Shown: positions 36,274 to 44,726 of the stretch, in pieces
How the letters are laid out: every line of letters begins with the position of its first letter
Position numbering within the stretch: the stretch's first letter is position 1
From: Rhodoferax sp.
Lineage (GTDB): Bacteria; Pseudomonadota; Gammaproteobacteria; Burkholderiales; Burkholderiaceae_C
Length of the DNA stretch: 64,000 nucleotides
Assembly: GCF_030697375.1 (NCBI RefSeq)
Contig: NZ_JAUYQD010000005.1
Coordinates: 124,001 to 188,000, forward strand
Direction: 5' to 3'
Made by a program: the position numbers and the translations under genes
Notes under the pieces: generated by a model
The model's input: the letters and a program-made list of their open reading frames with translations, nothing else
Databases searched by the model: none
What the model was told of the DNA's origin: nothing

Positions 36274-37233
36274 TTAGGTCTTACGGACGTTGTCCACTTC
36301 ACCCAGTTCTTCGTCTTTGGTATCACCAGCGCCATCAACGATGGCTTGGAAGGTGGCTTGACCGGCTGCCGTGGCGGTAGAACCAACGTTCCAAAGCACG
36401 ATGAAGCGGTTGTACTCGGTGGGAGCTACATGGCGGTAGACCGGCGAGTTGGACAGGGCACCGATGGTGGAGGGGTTGAACAAGGTCGAGTCCGGGCCGA
36501 CGCCAAAAGCAACCAGCCTGGCGTCCTGTGGTGCATTGACCCGCTGGTTGGCCGGGTTGGCGGCAGTGCCATTGCCCCACAGGTAAGCAGCGCCCGTGGC
36601 AACGATTGGGGCATCGGCAGCAAAGCCGCAACCGTTGGCCGTCACTGGGCGGAAGATGTTTTGCGGCGTGAGGTTGCCCTTCTTGCTAACCAGCAGGGCT
36701 TTGATCAAGGCGCCGGTGGCGCAATCGCCTGCCGCGCCGCCGTCGGGGGTTGCGGTCGTGTCAATGACACGTGTCGTGGTGATGCCCACTTCGCTCAGCG
36801 CTGTGACGTCGGCGGCGGTGAGCGTGCTTAACGCCATGTTGCCGGCCAGATCGCTGCTGATCATGCCTGCGTCGGCGGCGCCGACCATGACATTGGTGGC
36901 ATTGGAAAGCAGCGAGTCGAAGTTGTTCGGATACTGACCCTGGTTCAACACACGGAACGTCTGAATGCCCTTGGACAGCTCATCCATCATCGCCACGTGC
37001 GCGGCAGCGGCACCCTTGCGGTCGGTGTCTTGCAGCATGATGGTGGCGGTGCCGGCGATAGCGGCCAGGATGGCAACCACAACCAGCAGTTCGAGCAGCG
37101 TGAATCCGCCGTCTTTTTTCTTCATTCCGGCCAGCTGGCGGCGCAGGGCGCGGCCTTTGACGGCGGTGGCATCGATTGCCTGGATTGTGGATTTCAGTTC
37201 GGCCTTGGTCATGGCCATGAGTTTCTTCAACAT
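36274..37233 (-). CDS. Type IV prepilin, first gene of the filament operon, with long leader
   Basis: A 319-codon prepilin. The peptidase site KKDGG/FTLLELLVVVAILAAIAG lies at residue 43/44, so the leader can be up to 43 residues, rich in K and R. Alternative ATGs at 37218 (after AAGAAACTC) and 37212 would shorten it to about 36-38. An internal ATG at 37125 would give a normal short leader but has no spaced ribosome site. The body is rich in alanine, threonine, asparagine and glycine and has two cysteines. Its first position and the following stem-loops suggest it is the most abundant subunit (major pilin), which is inference. Confidence 0.8.
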   Translation of the reverse strand: MLKKLMAMTKAELKSTIQAIDATAVKGRALRRQLAGMKKKDGGFTLLELLVVVAILAAIAGTATIMLQDTDRKGAAAAHVAMMDELSKGIQTFRVLNQGQYPNNFDSLLSNATNVMVGAADAGMISSDLAGNMALSTLTAADVTALSEVGITTTRVIDTTATPDGGAAGDCATGALIKALLVSKKGNLTPQNIFRPVTANGCGFAADAPIVATGAAYLWGNGTAANPANQRVNAPQDARLVAFGVGPDSTLFNPSTIGALSNSPVYRHVAPTEYNRFIVLWNVGSTATAAGQATFQAIVDGAGDTKDEELGEVDNVRKT

Positions 37234-37306
37234 AGGTAACGTTCTATAGCAGTTGGCTTCGGATTCCCTCCCCAGGAACTCCTGCGCCAGGTTGTTTTAT
37301 GAGAGT

Positions 37307-37322
37307 TCTGGAGAATTCCAGA
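37307..37322. promoter_or_regulatory. Inverted repeat upstream of filament operon (candidate operator)
   Basis: TCTGGA-GAAT-TCCAGA, six-base arms around four bases, about 75 bases upstream of the first prepilin codon. An extended -10-like TGCTATAGA lies between it and the start on the minus strand (about 37243-37251), but no -35 match is evident. This is a weak candidate operator. Confidence 0.3.
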
Positions 37323-37412
37323 TGTATGCGCTGCGACCCCGCGTCGCCAGCCTGTTACTCCTGCCTTCCGCCAAGCCTGACCCGGGCGGAAGTTTTGATT
37401 CGGTTGGCGCGT

Positions 37413-37622
37413 TTAAGCGCCGGGCGCGTAGTTGACGACGTACCGGTATTGCTTTCCGCAATGAAGAATGACCTCTTTTTGACCGCGCCGGAGAATTCGT
37501 ATCTCCACCTTCAATTCGGCAAAGCCGTCATGTGCCAAGGCTTCGCGGTAAAGCTCACCCAACTTGGCGAGCACCACAGGGTTGGCGGCTTCGAGTGTCG
37601 TCGGGCGATCAGGTGCTTGCAC
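37413..37622 (-). CDS. Small HemP-like protein under Fur control
   Basis: A 69-residue protein starting at GTG, with AAGGA nine bases upstream. The core EIRILRRGQKEVILHCGKQYRYVV resembles the haemin-uptake protein HemP family pattern (small residue, G, basic residue, E, I/V-x-I, H, G, x-YR), but the usual C-terminal TRxGKLILTK is missing. The name is therefore tentative. A strong Fur box sits 37 bases upstream, making iron regulation likely. It precedes the filament operon on the same strand with a gap of about 180 bases. Confidence 0.6.
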   Translation of the reverse strand: MQAPDRPTTLEAANPVVLAKLGELYREALAHDGFAELKVEIRILRRGQKEVILHCGKQYRYVVNYAPGA

Positions 37623-37658
37623 GCTTCTTATTCCTTTAGATTCTTACAATTCCGTAAT

Positions 37659-37677
37659 GATAATGATTCGCATTAAG
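37659..37677 (-). promoter_or_regulatory. Fur box
   Basis: GATAATGATTCGCATTAAG matches the 19-base Fur consensus at 14 positions, including the complete left half GATAATGAT and CATTA on the right. It lies 37 bases upstream of the small HemP-like gene, in a position to repress its promoter when iron is plentiful. Confidence 0.75.
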
Positions 37678-38018
37678 AAACACAAGCATATTTTGAATAA
37701 ATTTTTATTTGGTGGGTTATTTGCCAGCGAACGGCGTTCAAACCCATGCGTTGAATTGTTTCGTCAACGCCGGGGCGCATCCGTCTCCGCCATGCCCGCC
37801 TGCAATCGGGCGGCGCGTGCTCTCCCCGGCGCGCCAAGCAGCTCGCGGCGGCATGGTGGCGCTCAGCGCCTTTGCCTCCTGGTGGGTGTTCCCCCCTCAC
37901 GTATGCTGGATACCCGGCGCGCAAGACGCCCTGAAGCCTGCCCAGACAAGGCGCCAACGGGCCTAGGGTGCGCTGCAATAAAAATTCAATAAAAAAACAA
38001 CCTTTGGCAGATGGGTAG

Positions 38019-38050
38019 TGCGTAGACAGCTATTGATTTGATAGCAATTC
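38019..38050 (-). repeat. Dispersed Comamonadaceae-type repeat, copy D (partial)
   Basis: On the minus strand this reads ATTGCTATCAAATCAATAGC then TGTCTACGC, matching the left part of the element seen in full at 49481, 56241 and 63241 (TTGCTAT...TAGCTGCTTGCGCA). Confidence 0.5.
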
Positions 38051-38176
38051 GTTGCCACTTCCGCCGCACCCCGCTTGCCCGTCTGCGCGTTGTGACAGCA
38101 GCACCGCCGCCATGTGCCAGGCGTACAGCGCAAACGCCCCGCCCCATAGCACTCCGGCGGCCGCCAGGCACGGGCC
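38030..38176 (-). pseudogene. NnrS-like C-terminal remnant
   Basis: About 48 codons, including the stretch AAAGVLWGGAFALYAWHMA then LLSQRADGQAG. This strongly recalls the last helix and conserved RPRxDGRPG tail of NnrS-type membrane haem/copper proteins (about 400 residues when intact). I cannot find the rest of the protein upstream in any frame. The reading frame ends with a TAG inside the adjacent dispersed repeat. I interpret it as a deletion scar. Confidence 0.4.
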
Positions 38177-38380
38177 GCTGTGCGATGGCGAGGGCGAAAG
38201 CCACTGCCGGGCGCAAGGTGTCGGTAGATATTCTGGAGGGTGTGCCTGCCGCAGGTACAAGGTGTGCACCTGGTTTCCTTCAAACCATGCGCAGCCGCTG
38301 GGATGGGCATCTGCCTCGTTGGACCTGTCGCGCCATACCCATGGTTGGTTGATTCAGGGAAGTCAGGGTTTGCCAGTTCC

Positions 38381-39241
38381 TCAAATTTCCAAAGTGCCGC
38401 ACGCCGTGAACCGCGCTTGTTCATTCTTGCGGGCATAACCCAGCGGATTGGCCACCACGCGGCAGCCCAGGTGGGTGTAGTCGCTGGGGGCGTGCAAATG
38501 CCCGTGCAGCCAGAGTTGCGCCATCGGCAGCAGGTCGTCCAGATGGTTGCAAAACCCCGCCGTGCCAGGCGTCAGGCCATACCGTGGGTCGGCGCTGTGC
38601 AGGCTGGGCGCAAAGTGCGTGATGGCCACGGTGCTGCCTTCAAACGGTGTCTGCAAAGCCTGTTGCAACCAGGCTTGGCATTCCAAGGCCTGGTTGCGCA
38701 TCTGCGCTGCCAAAAATGGTTCTCCGCTGCGGGTGGTGCCGGTCTTGCGCAGGTAGTAGTTGGCGGCTCGGCTGGCTTTGTCGCGGGCTTTTAGCTGCTG
38801 GGCCAGCAGGTGGGCGCTGGCAGGTGCGTGCGCGGCCATGCCAGAGGCCGCTTGCGGGCCCAAGGCATCAAAGTCGGTCCACAGCGTGGTGCCCACAAAC
38901 CGTAGCGGGCGGCCCAGGCGGTCGGTCCAGGGGCCGGTGAGCACTTCACGTTCCAGCCAAATAAGACCCAGGCGGGCACAGCAGTCCTGCAGCCGCGCGT
39001 GTGCGGCATCAAAATCCATGGTGTCGTATTCGTGGTTGCCTGGCACAAAGATGACCGGGGTGGGCCAGCCGTTCAGGGGGGAGAATTGGCCCAGTCCGAA
39101 GTCGCTGTCTTGCAGCAGGGAGCCGTTTTGGTAGGAGCCCACATCGCCCGCCAGCACCAGCACATCCGCGCCCGGTGCGGGCTGGGCCGTCCAGAGGGGG
39201 TGGGCCTCCAGGTGTAGGTCGGACAGCAGCTGAATTTTCAT
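38381..39241 (-). CDS. Calcineurin-like metallophosphoesterase
   Basis: A 286-residue cytosolic phosphoesterase with the ordered metal motifs SDLHLE (residues 7-12), LAGDVGSY (near 35), VPGNHEYD (near 65), and later THFAPS and LHGHLHAP. The start is the ATG of MKIQLLSDLHLE, overlapping the LysR stop as ATGA. The substrate is unknown. Confidence 0.88.
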   Translation of the reverse strand: MKIQLLSDLHLEAHPLWTAQPAPGADVLVLAGDVGSYQNGSLLQDSDFGLGQFSPLNGWPTPVIFVPGNHEYDTMDFDAAHARLQDCCARLGLIWLEREVLTGPWTDRLGRPLRFVGTTLWTDFDALGPQAASGMAAHAPASAHLLAQQLKARDKASRAANYYLRKTGTTRSGEPFLAAQMRNQALECQAWLQQALQTPFEGSTVAITHFAPSLHSADPRYGLTPGTAGFCNHLDDLLPMAQLWLHGHLHAPSDYTHLGCRVVANPLGYARKNEQARFTACGTLEI

Positions 39242-40194
39242 GCGGGAAAGGAGCGTGTGGCCAAAGCGGCCACCTGGGCGCGCAGCCACGCCTGGGCACT
39301 GGAGCCGTTCTCACGCTGGTGCCACAAGGCATCGACATGGATGGGCGGCACCTCAAAGGGCAGTTCGCGCGTCACCAGCTGGTCGGCGAATCCGGTCACG
39401 TTTACAAAATGCCGGGGCAACACCGTGAGCAGGTCCGAGTTGATGACCACTTTGCCAGCGGTAAAAAACTGGTTCACCGTCAGCACCACGCGGCGCGTGC
39501 ATTCCACGGAAGCCAGTGCCTCGTCCACAAAGCCGAAAGCCCGGCCGGAAAAGCTCACCAGCATATGGCGAGCCGCACAAAAGCGCTGCAGGGTGAGGGG
39601 GCCTTGGGCCAGCGGGTGGCCCTGGCGCATGACGCAGACATAGTCGCCGGCAAACAGCCTTTGGTGGAGGAAGGACACCGCCTCCCCGGCTTGAGCCCGT
39701 GCGGTCAGGTCCGCCAACACGGCAGGGAAATGGCCAATGGCCAGATCAGCATGGCCTGCGTCCAGCAGGGCACGGGGGTCGCGCGTGGTGAGTGGCACCA
39801 GGCGCAGGGAGACATTGGGCGCCAGTGTGGTGAGTGCCTCCACCAGTCCCGGAATGAGTTCCGCTGCCGTGGCATCGGCGAGCGTCAGGACAAAGGTGCT
39901 GCTTGCCGTGCTGGGCTCAAACACACTGGGGGCCAAGGAGGCCTGCAGTCGTTGCAGGGCTTCGCGTACCGCAGGCCACAGTTCTTCTCCCCGGGCGGTG
40001 GGCTCCAGGCCGCGGCCTTTGCGCACCAGCAAGTCGTCCCCCAGCGCCTCGCGCAAGCGGCGCAAGGCATTGCTGACGGCTGGCTGGGTCAGTGACAGCT
40101 GCTGGGCGGCGCGCGTGAGGCTGCGTTCCGACATCACCACGTCAAATACCTTCAGCAGGTTCAGGTCGAAGGTGCGCAGATTCACGGGAAACAT
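39238..40194 (-). CDS. LysR-family transcriptional regulator
   Basis: A 318-residue LysR regulator. The N-terminal winged helix-turn-helix is at residues 8-65 (FDLNLLKVFDVVMSERSLTRAAQQLSLTQPAVSNALRRLREALGDDLLVR split across this region), followed by the effector-binding domain. Residue RTFDLNLL near the start is typical of the NodD/LinR-like subgroup that often senses aromatic compounds. It overlaps the phosphoesterase gene by four bases and is divergent from the small membrane protein gene at 40324. Confidence 0.88.
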   Translation of the reverse strand: MFPVNLRTFDLNLLKVFDVVMSERSLTRAAQQLSLTQPAVSNALRRLREALGDDLLVRKGRGLEPTARGEELWPAVREALQRLQASLAPSVFEPSTASSTFVLTLADATAAELIPGLVEALTTLAPNVSLRLVPLTTRDPRALLDAGHADLAIGHFPAVLADLTARAQAGEAVSFLHQRLFAGDYVCVMRQGHPLAQGPLTLQRFCAARHMLVSFSGRAFGFVDEALASVECTRRVVLTVNQFFTAGKVVINSDLLTVLPRHFVNVTGFADQLVTRELPFEVPPIHVDALWHQRENGSSAQAWLRAQVAALATRSFPA

Positions 40195-40323
40195 GTGTCA
40201 ATCATAACTACTGTGAATACCAAACATCACCAACATAAAGTAGACAAATATTAGTGAAAACCCTAACATCCACCCATGCCTACCAATAACTCACTGCGTA
40301 TCAACATTCCCAAGGAGTTCGCC

Positions 40324-40743
40324 ATGACACGTATTGCCTCCCCTTATTTCCCCCATTTCCCCAGCGCACACCACACGGTCGGCGCCACGGTGAAGCCCGG
40401 TACTCCCAAGAATGCGAGCGGTTCCAAAACGCTGGCAGGCATGTTGCTTGCCGCTGCGCTGGCTGCTTTTTTGGTGGTGGCGGATCAATTGATTGAGACC
40501 TGGGTTGATGGTCACATGCTGGTGGGATGGGTCGCTTTGTGGACCGTTACTTTTGCCGCCTTGGCATTGTTGGCCCCCCCTCTGCGCCAATTGACCAGCG
40601 CCATGGCTGCCGCCTTGGCCCGTTGGTCCCAGGCAGCGACCGAGCGCAGCATGGAAGAAAAGATGTGGGAATATGCCCAGCATGATTCCCGCATCATGGC
40701 GGAACTGCAGCATGCCTATATGCGCAGCCAAGGCGACAACTGA
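40324..40743 (+). CDS. Small membrane protein of unknown function
   Basis: A 139-residue protein with an AAGGAG ribosome site six bases before the ATG. Two hydrophobic helices (about residues 38-58 and 66-88) are followed by an amphipathic alpha-helical tail (AALARWSQAATERSMEEKMWEYAQHD). I do not recognise a family. It is transcribed alone, divergent from lysR, and is followed by a strong terminator. Confidence 0.75.
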   Translation: MTRIASPYFPHFPSAHHTVGATVKPGTPKNASGSKTLAGMLLAAALAAFLVVADQLIETWVDGHMLVGWVALWTVTFAALALLAPPLRQLTSAMAAALARWSQAATERSMEEKMWEYAQHDSRIMAELQHAYMRSQGDN

Positions 40744-40766
40744 TCACCGGCTCCTAACACCGCAAT

Positions 40767-40797
40767 AAAAAAGCCACCGATCAGGTGGCTTTTTTTA
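40767..40797 (+). terminator. Rho-independent terminator
   Basis: AAAAAAGCCACC-GATCA-GGTGGCTTTTTT, a perfect stem with a T run on both strands. It ends the small membrane protein gene. Because the structure is symmetric it may also act on transcripts from the pckG side. Confidence 0.9.
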
Positions 40798-40900
40798 TGC
40801 TCCAAACACGGGGCTGTTGCCCCAGTGTTCTTGTGGAATTCACCCCGGCGTGGATGGTGCCCAGGGTGGAGGATGCGGCTAGCTTGCGGGTTGCCGTGGA

Positions 40901-42787
40901 TCAGGCGGTGAGGCGCTGTTCCAGTTTGGCTTTGGTCTCTTCGAGTTCTTTCGGCAGGTGGTAGGCCAGCTGGCTGAACAGCTCGGTGTGCAGCGCGATT
41001 TCCTGCTTCCAGTCGCCCTTGTCCAGGCTGGTGACCGTGTCAAACTGGGCCGCCGTGAAATCCAGGCCAGTCCAGGTGATTTCTTCATAGGTCGGGCTGA
41101 TGCCAAAACCGTTCTCAGAGCCCTTGGCGGTACCTTCAAGGCGGTCAATCATCCACTTCAGCACGCGCATGTTTTCCCCGTAGCCGGGCCAGACGAACTT
41201 ACCGTCCGCCCCTTTGCGGAACCAGTTGACGCAGTAGATATTGGGCAAAGTGCCGCCGGTGGCTTCGAGCTTGTGCTCCATGTCCAGCCAATGCTGGAAG
41301 TAGTCGCTCATGTTGTAGCCGCAGAAGGGCAGCATGGCGAACGGGTCGCGGCGCACCACGCCCATCTGGCCCACGGCAGCGGCGGTCGTCTCGGAGCCCA
41401 TGGTGGCGGCCATGTACACACCTTCCATCCAGGTGCGGGCTTCGGTGACCAAGGGCACGGTGGTGGAGCGGCGGCCACCGAAGATGAAGGCATCAATAGC
41501 CACGCCATCGGGATTGTTCCACTCGGGGTCGAGTGCTGGGTTGTTGCCCGCCGTCACGGTGAAGCGGGAATTGGGGTGGGCGGCCTTGGCACCGGTCTCC
41601 TTGGCAATGGTGGGAGTCCAGTCCTTGCCTTGCCAGTCGATCAGGTGCGCAGGAATATTGCCGCCGTCTTTTTCCATGCCTTCCCACCACACGTCGCCGT
41701 CATCGGTCAGGGCGACATTGGTGAAAATCACGTTCTTGTCCAAGCTGGCCATGCAGTTGGGGTTGGTGTGGTAGTTGGTTCCCGGTGCCACGCCAAAGTA
41801 GCCTGCCTCGGGGTTGATGGCGTACATCTTGCCGTCGGCATGCGGTTTGATCCAGGCAATGTCGTCGCCGATGGTGGTGACTTTCCAGCCGTCAAAGCCA
41901 GCCGGTGGCACCAGCATCGAGAAATTGGTCTTGCCGCAAGCGCTGGGGAAGGCCGCTGCCACATGGTATTTCTTGCCCTGGGGATTGGTCACGCCCAAGA
42001 TGAGCATGTGCTCGGCCAACCAGCCCTGGTCGCGGCCCATGTTGGAGGCAATGCGCAAAGCAAAGCATTTCTTGCCCAAGAGCGCGTTGCCGCCGTAGCC
42101 GGAACCGTAGGACCAGATTTCGCGGGTCTCGGGGTAGTGCACGATGTACTTGGTCTTGCTGCAAGGCCATTTCACATCGGGCTGGCCTGCGGCCAACGGT
42201 GCGCCCACGGTATGCACGCAAGGCACAAACGGGCCGTCCACACCAATCACGTCAAACACGGCCTTGCCCATACGGGTCATGATCTTTTGGTTGACCGCGA
42301 CGTAGGCGCTGTCTGTCAATTCAATGCCAATGTGGGCAATGTGCGAGCCCAGCGGACCCATCGAGAAGGGCACCACGTACATGGTGCGTCCGCGCATGCA
42401 GCCGTCAAACAGGGCAGGGGTGCCGTCGGCTTGGCCGGATTGCAGCAGGGCGCGCATGTCGGCGGGGGCCATCCAGTTGTTGGTGGGGCCGGCGTTTTCT
42501 TTTTTCTCGCTGCAGATATAGGTGCGGTCTTCCACGCGGGCGACGTCGCTGGGGTCCGAGCAGGCCAAAAAGCTGTTGGGGCGCTTGGCAGGATTGAGTT
42601 TGGTGAAGGTGCCTGCGTCGACAAGTTGTTGGCACAGGCGTTGGTATTCTTCGTCAGAGCCGTCGCACCAGTAGATGGATGCCGGTTTGCACAGAGCCAC
42701 CATGTCGGCGACCCACGCGATGAGGCGTGCGTTTTTGACGTAGCTTGGGGTATTGAGGTTGAGGCCTTGCATTACAGGTGAGTTCAT
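40901..42787 (-). CDS. pckG: Phosphoenolpyruvate carboxykinase (GTP)
   Basis: A 628-residue GTP-dependent PEP carboxykinase that converts oxaloacetate and GTP to PEP, CO2 and GDP for gluconeogenesis. Landmarks are the kinase loop [12 protein letters not shown] near residues 279-290, [12 protein letters not shown] near 440, [10 protein letters not shown] and the metal-binding [17 protein letters not shown] region. The start ATG follows TAGGAG. Consistent with its role, the growth substrates handled by region 1 (amino acids, aromatics) require gluconeogenesis, though no direct link is visible. Confidence 0.95.
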   Translation of the reverse strand: MNSPVMQGLNLNTPSYVKNARLIAWVADMVALCKPASIYWCDGSDEEYQRLCQQLVDAGTFTKLNPAKRPNSFLACSDPSDVARVEDRTYICSEKKENAGPTNNWMAPADMRALLQSGQADGTPALFDGCMRGRTMYVVPFSMGPLGSHIAHIGIELTDSAYVAVNQKIMTRMGKAVFDVIGVDGPFVPCVHTVGAPLAAGQPDVKWPCSKTKYIVHYPETREIWSYGSGYGGNALLGKKCFALRIASNMGRDQGWLAEHMLILGVTNPQGKKYHVAAAFPSACGKTNFSMLVPPAGFDGWKVTTIGDDIAWIKPHADGKMYAINPEAGYFGVAPGTNYHTNPNCMASLDKNVIFTNVALTDDGDVWWEGMEKDGGNIPAHLIDWQGKDWTPTIAKETGAKAAHPNSRFTVTAGNNPALDPEWNNPDGVAIDAFIFGGRRSTTVPLVTEARTWMEGVYMAATMGSETTAAAVGQMGVVRRDPFAMLPFCGYNMSDYFQHWLDMEHKLEATGGTLPNIYCVNWFRKGADGKFVWPGYGENMRVLKWMIDRLEGTAKGSENGFGISPTYEEITWTGLDFTAAQFDTVTSLDKGDWKQEIALHTELFSQLAYHLPKELEETKAKLEQRLTA

Positions 42788-43160
42788 GGAAAAGCTCCTA
42801 AGTTTGAAAAACGTCTTTTCAAAATCGGATCACCCCACATGGGCGTTTGATTTTGAGAACACGGCTTTCTGCTTAGGCAGTACCCATACACCGATGCTTG
42901 CAGGCCATGCAAGCCGGATTGCAATTCTATGAACTCGTACCGAAGTTACATGCGAATTACGTGCAAAAGATATGCAAAACTTGCATTGAAGTATGCGTAT
43001 TTTTGAGGGCGCGCACGCGCATGCTGCCCTGACTGCGTAAATCCGCAGTGTTGTGGCAAGGGAGAGAGAGGGGGTAAACGTGGGGCGAAGTCAGCTGGCA
43101 GGTGCTGGTGCCCGAGGTGTCGGCGGCAGGTGTGTACGTCTGCTGGACACTATTGAAGGA
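42788..43160. promoter_or_regulatory. pckG upstream region with two TTGCA/TGCAA palindromes
   Basis: A stretch of about 370 bases with no gene. It contains two related inverted repeats: GCTTGCA-GGCCA-TGCAAGC at 42896-42914 and ATGCAA-AAC-TTGCAT at 42972-42986, 109 and 185 bases upstream of pckG. They may be binding sites for a regulator of gluconeogenesis. I see no small gene with coding character here. Confidence 0.5.
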
Positions 43161-43187
43161 CCATGGGTGCTCTGGCAGCACCCATGG
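43161..43187 (-). terminator. Strong hairpin after the 46-aa membrane protein gene
   Basis: CCATGGGTGCT-(C/G-rich five-base loop)-AGCACCCATGG, eleven perfect pairs, 10 bases beyond the stop codon of the small minus-strand gene at 43197. It has only a weak T-rich tail (TCCTTCAAT). Confidence 0.7.
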
Positions 43188-43196
43188 TGGCGTTTA

Positions 43197-43337
43197 TCAG
43201 GCCATGGACACGGCGATAAATGCCAGCAAGAACATCAATACGCCGCCGACCAAGGGCAATACCAAGGGCATCATGGGAACAATGGCTTCGACCGTGTCGA
43301 CTTCATGGGCAGGGGTGTGTGTTGCGTGGGTGGACAT
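43197..43337 (-). CDS. 46-residue single-helix membrane protein
   Basis: A very short protein: a polar, histidine-containing start (MSTHATHTPAHEVDT) followed by one hydrophobic helix (MMPLVLPLVGGVLMFLLAFIAVSM). It lies 68 bases after ilvA on the same strand and is followed by a strong hairpin, so it may be the last gene of that unit. Family and function are unknown. Confidence 0.6.
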   Translation of the reverse strand: MSTHATHTPAHEVDTVEAIVPMMPLVLPLVGGVLMFLLAFIAVSMA

Positions 43338-43405
43338 AGGGGTTCTTTCAATTGCGACGGGTATGGGGCGGGATTCTAACGACAACCCCACAGTTGCGCT
43401 GAGGG

Positions 43406-44605
43406 TCAGGCCAGTTGGGCGTCAAACCCCGCTTGGCGAAGCACCTCCAGCACTTCAGCCACATGGGCGTGGCCGCGCGTTTGCACCACCAACTCAATCT
43501 CGGCGTTTTGCACCGACAGCGTGGTGAAGGCGCGCTGGTGGTGTACCTCGTCAATATTGGCCCCGGCCTCGGCGACCATGGCTGTGATGCGTGCCAGCGA
43601 ACCCGGTACATCCCGCGCACTGACGCGTATGCGTGCCAGGCGCCCGGCTCGCACCATGCCGCGCTCGATGATGGACGCCAGCAGCAGCGGGTCGATATTG
43701 CCGCCGCACAGCACCAGTCCCACGCGTTTTCCCTTGAAGCGCTCGGGGTATTTCAACAGCGCGGCCAAGCCAGCAGCCCCCGCGCCTTCGACCAGGGTCT
43801 TTTCTACTTCCAGCAGCATCACCAGGGCTTGCTCAATGTCACCTTCATCCACCAGCACCAGGTCGTCAACCCGGCTCTTGATGATTTCCTGGGGAATGCG
43901 CCCAGGGGAGCCCACCGCGATGCCTTCGGCAATGGTGCTGCTGCCTTGTGGATGGTGGGTGCCCTTGATGGCGTTGAACATGGCGGGAAACCGCGTGGTT
44001 TGCACACCCACCACTTCCATTTCCGGTTTGCGCGCTTTGGCCACCGTGGCCATACCGGCAATCAGGCCGCCGCCGCCCACCGCAATCACCAGCGTGTCCA
44101 GGTCGGGCACCTCGTCCAGCATCTCCAGCGCCACCGTACCCTGCCCCGCCACAATGGCTTCGTCGTCGTAGGGGTGGATAAAACACAGATGCTGAGACTC
44201 GGCCAGCGCCAGCGCGTGGGCGCGTGCGTCGTCCAGGGTGTCGCCATGCAAAATGACCTCAGCGCCGAATCCGCGGGTGCGTTCCACCTTCACGCCCGGC
44301 GTGTAGCGTGGCATCACAATGACCGCGCGCAATCCCAGGCGCTGGGCGTGGTAGGCCACCCCCTGGGCATGGTTGCCCGCGCTCATGGCAATCACCCCTC
44401 GGGCCGACTGTTCGGGTGTGAGCTGGGCCAGCTTGTTGCACGCGCCGCGCTCTTTGAACGAGGCGGTGAACTGCAGATTTTCAAATTTCAAAAACACCTG
44501 TGCACCCGTGATATCGGACAGGGTTTTGGACGCCACACACGGGGTGTTGAGCAATTGGCCTTGCAGTCGTTGCGCGGCCTGGATGATGTCGTTGTAGTCA
44601 ATCAT
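43406..44605 (-). CDS. ilvA: Threonine ammonia-lyase (threonine dehydratase) with one ACT domain
   Basis: A 399-residue PLP enzyme converting threonine to 2-oxobutanoate and ammonia. The PLP lysine is in TASFKERGACNKL near residue 51, the phosphate-cradling SAGNHAQGVA follows, and GGGGLIAG lies near 178. A single C-terminal ACT-like domain (from about residue 325: ARIRVSARDVPGSLARI) is present rather than the paired regulatory domain of the E. coli biosynthetic enzyme. It could serve isoleucine synthesis or threonine breakdown. Confidence 0.9.
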   Translation of the reverse strand: MIDYNDIIQAAQRLQGQLLNTPCVASKTLSDITGAQVFLKFENLQFTASFKERGACNKLAQLTPEQSARGVIAMSAGNHAQGVAYHAQRLGLRAVIVMPRYTPGVKVERTRGFGAEVILHGDTLDDARAHALALAESQHLCFIHPYDDEAIVAGQGTVALEMLDEVPDLDTLVIAVGGGGLIAGMATVAKARKPEMEVVGVQTTRFPAMFNAIKGTHHPQGSSTIAEGIAVGSPGRIPQEIIKSRVDDLVLVDEGDIEQALVMLLEVEKTLVEGAGAAGLAALLKYPERFKGKRVGLVLCGGNIDPLLLASIIERGMVRAGRLARIRVSARDVPGSLARITAMVAEAGANIDEVHHQRAFTTLSVQNAEIELVVQTRGHAHVAEVLEVLRQAGFDAQLA

Positions 44606-44726
44606 GGACGGAATGTCATCGGCTTTTGACCGACGCCTTCAAATCAAATATTTTCGGTGAGGACTTCCATCTTAGGGCAGTCTGCGTTATCGTAAATCCG
44701 GCACACCCCTATGTTGGAGGCGTTTG

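Larger units (their letters stand above)
37678..38380. other. Gene-poor stretch
   Basis: About 700 bases with no convincing intact gene. It contains a dispersed repeat copy (38019-38050), the C-terminal remnant of an NnrS-like gene (38030-38176, minus strand), and about 330 GC-rich bases (37700-37970) whose open frames in several registers look non-coding. It separates the minus-strand filament island from the metallophosphoesterase gene and may mark an insertion or deletion junction. Confidence 0.6.

Noticed and set aside
37230..37310. Sigma-54 promoter for the filament operon
   Set aside because: A TGGC occurs but no GC doublet at the required -12 spacing; only a weak extended -10 was seen.
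37413..37622. Firm naming of the 69-residue protein as HemP
   Set aside because: The core resembles HemP and the Fur box fits, but the conserved TRxGKLILTK end is absent, so only HemP-like is claimed.
37709..37966. Possible 85-residue plus-strand protein with two tryptophans (WWVFPPHVCWIP)
   Set aside because: No ribosome site, all frames are equally open, no family known to me; more likely repeat-like or degenerate sequence.
40958..42781. A 607-codon plus-strand frame opposite pckG
   Set aside because: Antisense shadow of a well-conserved enzyme, no recognisable domain, no ribosome site.
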